DNA from: Symsagittifera roscoffensis
Taxonomy: Eukaryota; Xenacoelomorpha; Acoela; Convolutidae
Reading direction: 5' to 3'
Length of the DNA: 64,000 bases
NCBI RefSeq assembly: GCF_963678635.1
Contig: NC_087069.1
Span: 31,410,776 to 31,474,775 of the forward strand
Shown: in pieces, positions 57,101 through 64,000 of the stretch
Layout of the letters: each line of letters starts with the position of its first letter
How positions within the stretch are numbered: position 1 is the first letter of the stretch
Notes under the pieces: model-generated
The model's database searches: none
What the model saw: only the letters and a program-made list of their open reading frames with translations
Told to the model about the DNA's origin: nothing
Program-made: the position numbers and the translations under genes

Positions 57101-59865
57101 GAAAACACGTGCAGAAACACATTCGATGGCGTTTAAAAAAAAGAGGGCAAGAAAATGTTCTGATAAAAATAATTGATCTATAAATTTTATTCTGAAATTT
57201 TTAACGTTTTGGGTTATACAGAGGAAGTTATAAAAGTTATGATTTCCTCTAACTAACCAAAACTAGGTTAGTGGACCGATTAAATATAAGCCAAAATCAT
57301 TTTGAAGAAAAATGATTTTGGCTTATATTTAATCGGTCCACTAACCTAGCTTTGGTTGGTTAGAGGAAATCATAATTTTTATAACTTGCATATTATTTCG
57401 AAGAATATGAGATGTTTGAAGATAAAAACACAGGATGACAACTGTGAACAAGCAACGAAAAACTTTTCCTTGCACCATTCGAAACCAATTTATTTTGATT
57501 TTAACTTTTTAAAAAAAAAATTTGAAGAAAAAAATTTTCACGCAAAAAAATTTGAAAATTGGAAAAAATAGAAGATAAGGCTAGTAGAATTACAAATTGC
57601 AGGAGTAAAGGAAAACATAAAAAGCATCTACAATAAAAACTGCATTCAGCAAAAAATTTGCTTAATGCGGCAACTAGCAATGTGGCAATTAAGCCGGAAA
57701 AACATAAGCAGGCAAAAAATAAGCGGACAATTTTTTTGGAACAGAATTCAGTTATTAACCCGAAAAAATGTATGTTTTGATTTGATAAATATCACTGATT
57801 GCAATCCTAATTACATAAATTGTGAATTTCAATTTCACACCCAAGTGTGCATTACAAAGACATTCCTGCCTGTCGAAAGATATTTGCAAAAAAGCATTCT
57901 TCTTCATTTCATTTTAAATATCGATATTTAAAAATATCTAAGAAATCAACAGCAATTGTAAGGCAACTAACCAAGCTGACAAACGTGGGAAGACGTTCAA
58001 AGAAAGAAAAATTATCAAATTTATCTTAAAGTACGCACCAACGTATAAAAATCTAACTTCTACTTTTAAATCATTCAATTTACAGGTTCACTTTTTTCGA
58101 TGAAGTTTGGAAACGATAGTGCTCAACCAATGATGGCATTTTTGCTGCAGATCATTATAGTATAAGCTAATTAAAACCATGTTTTTTGACGGCTAGTTCT
58201 TAAACACAGCGAAGCAGTATTGTGCAGTTTGTAACTTGAGTCTCTTCCTATAAAGACAAGGTGCGATACTTTAGAGGCATTTATTCAGAACTGTCTTGCA
58301 AACATTTTTGTGCATTTCTTAGCTCTCAATTGCTATTTTTTTCTCTACTTTCTTTATATTTAGCTTCGCTTGTTTCGTTATTTTGTTTATCTTATAAATT
58401 CAACGGTTTGAGTTGATCTTGGAGTTTGAATAATTGGTTTGAAATTTACATAACACGCACACTATCTCAAAATTCTCTTTCAAAACTGGAATTTAGAGAG
58501 TTTTGTAGTTTTGTTGCTCTATTCTCACAATCGTTCACACGATATAAATAAATACCTTCACTTATTTCATTCACACGTTAAAACGTGTTCGATTAAGTTT
58601 CTTTGTGGATGAAGTTAATGAAGTTCTAATAGCTTAATTCCGTTATCGTTTTATGCTTACTTTTGTTTTCAATTTATTTTCCAATTTTCTTGTTAGTCAG
58701 GTTGAGTACTTGTTGCTGTTTATCATTGTGAAAAACCATGTATTTAACACAGAGAGGAGAAGCAGGGCTTCGCAAAAATTGTGATTCAATTATAAAATTA
58801 TAACACTGCATTGCAAGAAATTGATGCTGAAAACTTAGAGGGAATCCACTTTTTTTGAAAAACTAAGCTGGAAAAATTAATTGAAAAAAGTCAAAAACAC
58901 AATATCTTAAACCATTCGGACAAGGTTAAAAAACAGGCTTAGCAAGCTTCAGAAAAGGTGACCAAACGTCAACCCAGGCGAAGCCATAAAACTTTTTTTA
59001 AAATATATTTTTTTTACATCCCACCTGAAACAAGCAAAAATTGTTAACAAATTCAATCTTAATATCACGCAATCCAAGTTTACTAAGGTGATCTGATATC
59101 AACCCGTTTAACCGAAAAAATCAAAATAAATTAAAAATCAGAGGCGGCAAAATTACAAACTTTAGAATTCTTTTACCTAAAATAAAAAAATCTGAATTTG
59201 AAATGAAACAGCCACGATTTGTAAAAAAACGGCTTGAAAAATATACCAAATGCTTATGAAAAAAAAAAACGGAAAATCAACTGGGAGAAATTAAGACGAA
59301 AAACAAAATATTTTTTTTTCAAATCATTTATTTATAGAAAAAACTACTACCTCAAATAACAAAGGTAGTTTTATTTGAATTTTCAAGAAAATTATCATCT
59401 CAGCAGAACTGAGAATGTCAGCAGAATTGAACTTATCAGCAGGTATTAAAAGAAAAATTGTTTACGTGAGAAAAAATTCTAGGTCATGATTTCAAGTCAC
59501 TTGCTCTCGCAAGTGCAACTGCCAAAAACGAATAATCTGATACAAACCATCCTTGTTATGATTTCTACCTTAGCAATGATTTCAGACAGATCATCCCTAA
59601 AAAACACAGAACTTGGGTAGGTATGTTTTTGAAATAATTCCCTTTCAACTTTCGTTTAATTGTTTGTCGGCTAGGTGCAATACTAGGTTTGTGCCTTATC
59701 AAGTTGTGCTTCTGAGGTCCAAACTTCCCTCTCACTTTTTAGAAAATTAATCTGCGTTACGAGCTTTTCACTCTCTATATTCAATTTACCTCCTAGAGGA
59801 TTTAATGAGACAAATTCATTTTTATTTTTCTTAGAGAATTTTTTTCCAACCGGCTTTTCTTTATT
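54158..59865. repeat. Array unit 5 (last, partial)
   Basis: This is collinear with unit 1 from about 4827 to the unit end, with the same roughly 730-bp deletion ('gttcaagctag' joined to 'aaactcacctac' at about 55705) as unit 3. It also carries a unique hairpin insertion at 57225-57387 and about 150 bp of extra sequence after it. Array similarity stops at about 59865, after 'ttttttccaaccggcttt'. No intact gene lies inside. Confidence 0.8.
57225..57387. repeat. Long near-perfect hairpin (about 79-bp arms, 5-base loop)
   Basis: The left arm from 'aagttataaaagttatgatt' to '...gccaaaatcatttt' is repeated in reverse complement from 'aaaatgattttggc...' to '...tttttataactt' with only a few mismatches. 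The central part matches the ordinary array sequence ('aagtcaaaaccattttgaag' at about 8530), so the inverted copy was added within this unit. No other unit has it. It could be a foldback insertion or a template-switch product. The RNA would form a long double strand. Confidence 0.9.
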
Positions 59866-59931
59866 GCAATAAAAGCGAATCCTTTTCAATCTATTCACAT
59901 TCAGGTGTTGATTAAGTGTTTGCCAACTTTG
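59683..59931 (-). pseudogene. Minus-strand ORF remnant at the array edge, unidentified
   Basis: A Lys-rich frame reads on the minus strand from non-array DNA (about 59931) into the array (59683). It includes 'RLKRIRFYCNKEKPVGKK' and 'SLNPLGGKLNIESEKLVTQ'. The array part recurs at 20880-20990, 22000-22160, 24440-24600, 30440-30550 and 31570-31690. Beyond the stop the codons still resemble the left-arm ORF of the unit (6473-6883) in opposite orientation, so this is the least truncated copy of that sequence. A TAG upstream closes it near 59953. No family was recognised. Confidence 0.35.
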
Positions 59932-59991
59932 AAACGTAGGATGTTGACCCTATTCTTAGAAACTTTCTTTGCTGCAAGTAAATTTTGATAA

Positions 59992-60192
59992 AACTACAGA
60001 CCTGCTCGCAAAGTTAAATTCCGAGGCCAAACTCTGCAATTAATAGACGCACAATTTTGTGCGTGTGTGGAAGCCTCTGAAATTCAGAGACAAGTCTTTG
60101 AACATATTAAAATTGTTTCTGAAGCCTCAGAAACGAGAAAGAACAAAGATAGAATCCGCTGTAAAATCACAAAATACAGTTTGGTTTCGTAA
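59992..60192 (+). CDS. Exon-like open stretch, unidentified
   Basis: An open frame of 66 codons with protein-like composition ('ARKVKFRGQTLQLIDAQF', 'SEIQRQVFEHIKIVSEASE'). It is preceded by 'aaactacag' (possible acceptor, exon from 60000) and ends near 'tttc|gtaagg' (possible donor near 60188). It has no ATG. It may be an internal exon of a plus-strand gene or pseudogene together with 60252-60443. I do not recognise it. Confidence 0.25.
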   Translation, partial: NYRPARKVKFRGQTLQLIDAQFCACVEASEIQRQVFEHIKIVSEASETRKNKDRIRCKITKYSLVS

Positions 60193-60251
60193 GGTAGTTT
60201 AGATTGTACTTTATAAATAAGAAACATAGACAACAAATGGATAAGTTTTAA

Positions 60252-60443
60252 ACCAACATAGCCGACAGTTGGAAAAGAGCCAATGAACTCAAGGACAAAA
60301 AAATTACTGACTTGTTTTTGAAAAAACTTGGAAATGCGAAGAAAGTTTGTGCCCTTGAAGCCCTTTATATTTCAAAGACAGTTCATAATTGTCTTTTATT
60401 CTTAAAATTATCCGATTTAGAAAACATTGGATTAATAGGTTAA
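60252..60443 (+). CDS. Second exon-like open stretch, unidentified
   Basis: 63 open codons with a helical, Lys/Leu-rich composition ('WKRANELKDKKITDLFLKKL', 'KVCALEALYISKTVHNC'). It is preceded by 'caacatag' and ends near 'aatag|gttaac'. The overlapping minus-strand frame (60304-60591) is also open, so the coding strand is not settled. It may belong with 59992-60192. Confidence 0.22.
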   Translation, partial: TNIADSWKRANELKDKKITDLFLKKLGNAKKVCALEALYISKTVHNCLLFLKLSDLENIGLIG

Positions 60444-61534
60444 CTTGTTCATTCCGCTGGGAGTTCAGTAAATTGAAATCCGTTTTTGAAACTGGAAGTT
60501 TGCGTTTTCCGTGACCTTTACACTTTTGCTGGTCGATATTGTATTCTGCCTTTTCAATAAAGGAAATGAACTGAATTTGAGAAATCGACAATCGGCTCTT
60601 TCATTTTCCACCCAACTTTCATTTTCAGTTTTGAAAAACTGCTTTTAAGCCTTGAAAATGTACAAGGTGAGCAAATTGCCCCTTGTGAACATGTTTACTT
60701 TTGATACCTTACAACGTAATATCCCGCGTTCAGCCAGAACTTAAAAAATATAAAATTTGAAAGTGTATGTGTATATCATCGATCATCGCGACTTAGGTAA
60801 GTGGCTAAAAAGTATGTTGTAGAATAGTAGCAAAGGTGACCCTTTGAGTGGCCAGGGGGTCAGGTTCCTGTAAAAGACGTCACTCCTCGGAATCAGCTAC
60901 TAGTCACACTCAATAACATGTACAACAATCTGATTCATTTACAACTCAGGTAGTCCATGTACATGTAACCCAAAACATTTCTTCGCTCGAATAAAACGGC
61001 CAGCGGAAATGGGGAAACAAATATCAGCCACGCCAGTCAACTTATGGTTTCAAAATTTAAATAACACATAGTCAACTCGAGTTTTAGGATGCGATTATGG
61101 AAATGTATTTTGTCGAATCAAAAAGACCCGCGCGCCCCAAGACATTTCTATAGTCAGCATGTTACATCAGAAATTATCCAATCAGCAATTAAACAAATTA
61201 AATACATTCGCAGTCCAATATTACTGTCAAAGCTGAGCAGACACACCTTCGAGCAAATATCGTGTATGCAGGAAAAACAATTTCTAAAAGCTGTTGAAAA
61301 CATTAAATTACATACTAATTCTTTTCTTTTCCGACTTTGAGACCGAAAATCTTACAAAATTTTCAATTATGATGCGAGGCACAACTAGCGATACCAGTCA
61401 ATCAATGATTCCTAATTGTCTGCTCTTTAGCATGTCTGCCCAAGGAAGAACTATTTCGAGTGCTTCCATCTACGAAAGTCCATAAAGATAAGATGTCCGT
61501 TGAAAACTGGGTCTGGACAGGGTGTTGAACTGAA
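60444..61534. other. Interval between the array edge and the RAD23 gene
   Basis: This is mostly unique sequence with no array repeat. Short plus-strand frames at 61089-61340 and 61294-61485 overlap each other and have no family resemblance. I see no RNA gene and no further exon that I can defend. The polyadenylation signal of the RAD23 gene should lie in the right half (minus strand), but I found no clear AATAAA. Confidence 0.4.
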
Positions 61535-63433
61535 TTAGAGATCATTTTGGTTGTCCATTATGTAATTGATGGCCAGCTCTGCATTTTTGTCGCACAGCAA
61601 AAAAATTTCCACCGCCTGTTGTCTTGAGACACCACTGAAGCTGATGATCTGAACAGGCAAATTAAAACCCACTCAAATCATTGCTAATTGATAACCAGAC
61701 AAAACACCAAAAGTTCCACTGTTAAGGAAATTTTGCACTAAAAACTGAAAAATGTGTAAAATAGACCACGTATTCGATTAATAAAATTGTAGCGAACATA
61801 AACGGCAAAAAACTGAATCTATAATGCCATAGCAAAAACGTAATATGTTCCCTATCAATTAAAGAAACTCCTTGCCTTGGAAAAAATTAAATAAAGACCT
61901 AAATAACATTCAGGGTAGACACCCAGTGGTCATATCTTTGACCTTTGTCTATCCTCTTCAGATGATTAATTGATGCTTTGTAGATTTTGTTCGCATGTTT
62001 GATTGTTAAATGTTTTTGTATGCATCATATCTGAAGAAATAAATTCTTTCTCTTTCTTTTCTAAATAACATTTATCAACGATCGAAGGACCAATACAGGA
62101 GAACCTCCCTCGGCTGTTACCTGTGAACTGCTACGGATTTCTTGATTGAAAGCTGGGAGCCATTTTTTGATAAAATTTGACTGTAGACAACTGACCGTTT
62201 CAATATGTGCCTGTTCTTCGGGAGTCAGTGTGACAGTGACAAATCGGGGATCATTGGGACCCGGAGTGGCAGACATGTCTGTCAATCCAGCCAGTGCGGC
62301 CGCCGAGCCAGCTAGCGCTGGATTGGACCCCCTTGTGCCCCCTGACTCTCCTGCGCCTCCTGATGTTTGCTCTCCTGAATCAGCTGCTCCTCCAGCTGCC
62401 GGGTTTGTAATCAATCGGAAAAATTCGGCTCTGTTCTGGTTAATTTGCTAAAACCAAATGTCGCAATCAACTTCATAGAAACTCATTACTTCTAAGAAAT
62501 TTCGATTACAGAATGGTTATCTGAACATAACATGAAACACAGGCCATTGATCATGAAAAATAAAAAACTCGCCTCAAAAAGTTCTGGGTTTTGGGTCTGC
62601 AATGTCTGCAACAGGGGCTCAAGAACGGCTGGATTGGACTGGACTGCATTGCGGATTAGCTGGAATTGAGGGAGTCTGGTGAGATACTCAAATGTATCCA
62701 TGTCACTCATTTCACCACCCGGTGGCAAAACACCGGCTCCTCCTCCCCCTCCCCCTGACGTGTCATCCATTTCCTCTCCCTGTTCGGGGGTAACTCCTCG
62801 TTCACTCGAACTTCTCTCCCCCGAAAGGGCTATCCCAGGTGTGGGCTCACGTGGCCTCTCGTCCTGCTCTTGAGCTGAACTGCCAACTTGGTCCAGGAGC
62901 GGATCATTCTGAAATAATATAACTAAGAATATAATGTTAAAATCTACCATAGCCAAGGATTGCAATTAAAATTGTTCATGACACAACAAGCGAATACGTT
63001 AAATAGCCATTACTTTGACAGACATTTAAATGCAGCTACTATATCCGCTGATGCAATTAAACTGTATAGCTCTGCCTTTGAACTTGCAAACAACTTTTCA
63101 GCACAAAGTGATGAAAGATTTAATTTGATGCCCATTATAGCTTATTCATCTATTGCTGTCAAAAGATTATGCTTTATTACCATAACGAGTAGTTCCACAG
63201 CCCTGTCTGGATTATTGTAGCCCACCACCAGTGCCCTTCTAATCCTGTCTTCGGTGAATCCCATAGCTTTGATGTTGTTTATCGTCTCCTCCAGCGCAGG
63301 CCCCGTTAGGAAGGTGGACTCACTGAACAGGGCTCCTGATGATGGGTCAGTTGTGGGAGAGGGGTCAGGGGGAGGAGCAGATGGAGCAGTGGGTGGGGGT
63401 GCATTGGGCGCACTTTCTGTTCTGGTGGTATCA
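61535..63433 (-). CDS. RAD23: RAD23 homolog, C-terminal four exons (UBA1, XPC-binding, UBA2)
   Basis: RAD23 proteins carry ubiquitylated cargo to the proteasome through UBA domains and stabilise the XPC damage sensor in nucleotide-excision repair. Exons on the minus strand are 63433-63181, 62908-62573, 62447-62196 and 61648-61535. The joints after 63181, 62573 and 62196 are all in phase 0. Exon 1 has a Pro/Ser/Thr-rich linker, then UBA1 ('NIKAMGFTEDRIRRALVVG' followed by YNNPDRAVELL). Exon 2 has a Glu/Gly-rich linker and the XPC-binding domain ('LTRLPQFQLIRNAVQSNP'), completed in exon 3 ('QINQNRAEFFRL'). Exon 3 ends in 'LTPEEQAHIET', the start of UBA2. Exon 4 finishes UBA2 ('SRQQAVEIFLLCDKNAEL') and stops at TAA 61535-61537. 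The N-terminal ubiquitin-like domain is not in the window and should lie upstream (above 64000). The 5' limit of exon 1 is the best acceptor (cag, 63434-63436); 'accaccag' 12 bases further in is an alternative. Confidence 0.92.
62448..62572 (-). other. GC-AG intron inside the RAD23 XPC-binding domain (125 bp)
   Basis: On the minus strand the exon ends '...cttttTGAG' and the intron begins gcgagt. It ends 'ggttttag' before CAA-ATT-AAC. Only the GC donor keeps the frame and joins the two halves of the XPC-binding domain. The GT five bases further on (gagttttt context) would shift the frame. GC donors are a known minority class. Confidence 0.8.
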
Positions 63434-64000
63434 CTGAACGTCGCATGAAAAAAAGGAAAAATCGACAAAATCCGAGTTCAAATTAAATATTATTTTACAC
63501 AGGCTATACAGCACAAACAAAACAATAATTTGAAGAAAAAAAATTGTTGAAAAACTTGGTCTACAAAACATAAATTTTCGTAAGTCTCGATAGAAGTTCA
63601 TTCTAGGAAAACATGCCAACCATTTGAAGACTAAATTAGCAACGGAACAAAACTTACGAATCGTAAAGCAAGTTGAAAATTTGTAAATTGTTTACGCGAA
63701 AAAAGTTTAGTTCCCGATTACAAGACACTTGCTTTCGCGAGTGTCACACAGAGGCGAAGCTGAGCTTCGCATCACTAGCGATACACAACAAAAAAGCCGC
63801 TAAGTCAAAAAAAAATTCGAAAAGGTCGAAAAAACTAAATCTATGAAATTGAATAATGCTTATCTTGAAACAAAAACAAGCCAATACAATATAATCCAAA
63901 TTAGCATTAGAAGATCATTTGCCAAGCGACAACAAAGTCGAAAATACTTTAACAGAAACCCTTTAAGCATGAAGTAATTCAACAAGGTTTAAGACTTTAA
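63434..64000 (-). other. RAD23 upstream intron sequence with diverged array repeat
   Basis: No exon of the ubiquitin-like domain is visible. From about 63680 the sequence resembles the end of the array unit ('ttgtttacg.ga.aaaa', then 'caagacacttgctttcgcga' against 'caagtcacttgctctcgcaa'). Next come a 7-bp hairpin gcgaagc-tga-gcttcgc (63754-63770) and a stretch similar to about 8310-8400 ('aagtcaaaaa...ttcgaa'). The repeat family is therefore dispersed, not confined to the array. Confidence 0.5.

Noticed and set aside
62061-62195. Extension of RAD23 exon 3 past 62196
   Set aside because: The extra residues do not fit UBA2, while splicing at gtcagt to the exon at 61648-61535 completes the domain and stop in frame.
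62960-63220. Plus-strand ORF within the RAD23 region
   Set aside because: It overlaps an intron and the end of a RAD23 exon on the opposite strand and shows no independent coding signal.

Overview
The window is eukaryotic DNA, most likely from an invertebrate animal. It is very AT-rich, has no bacterial-style gene packing, contains a spliced RAD23-type gene, and is dominated by repeats and one LTR retroelement. The species cannot be named from the sequence alone.

Positions 1-35446 and 53988 to about 59865 are one tandem array with a unit of roughly 10.3 kb. Two near-complete units (1-10380 and 10381-20713) are followed by a rearranged block with partial units, including an almost exact 2435-bp tandem duplication (21484-23918 and 23919-26353), and then further partial units. 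Each unit carries diverged inverted arms and decayed ORFs, so it looks like an amplified, broken mobile element or complex satellite rather than a gene cluster. Nearly all small ORFs here are stop-interrupted in sister units.

Positions 35447-53987 are an 18541-bp LTR retroelement inserted in the left inverted arm of the fourth unit. Its LTRs are 410 bp, differ at two bases, begin TG and end CA, and are flanked by the 4-bp target duplication ctaa. The sister unit at about 17229-17250 shows the empty site. In order it contains: a tRNA-type primer binding site, a long leader, two small ORFs, an N/Q-rich ORF, Gag with a CCHC knuckle, protease, reverse transcriptase, RNase H, integrase with a GPY-type C-terminal module, a small two-helix membrane ORF, an S/T/P-rich ORF without ATG, a probable envelope glycoprotein with signal peptide and C-terminal membrane segments, and a last 602-codon ORF of unknown function. 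It is two to three times the size of ordinary Ty3/gypsy elements and is laid out like a complex retrovirus. A slippery heptamer joins protease to reverse transcriptase, and two ATGA stop/start overlaps link other ORFs. This copy is damaged: there are breaks at the protease active site, at the reverse transcriptase YxDD position and in the envelope ORF, plus two in-frame stops.

Positions 59866-61534 are mostly unique, with a few exon-like stretches I cannot identify. Positions 61535-63433 (minus strand) are the C-terminal four exons of a RAD23 nucleotide-excision-repair and proteasome-shuttle gene: UBA1, XPC-binding domain, linker and UBA2. The XPC-binding domain is interrupted by a GC-AG intron. 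The N-terminal ubiquitin-like domain must lie beyond 64000, and the sequence upstream of the first visible exon carries a diverged fragment of the array repeat.
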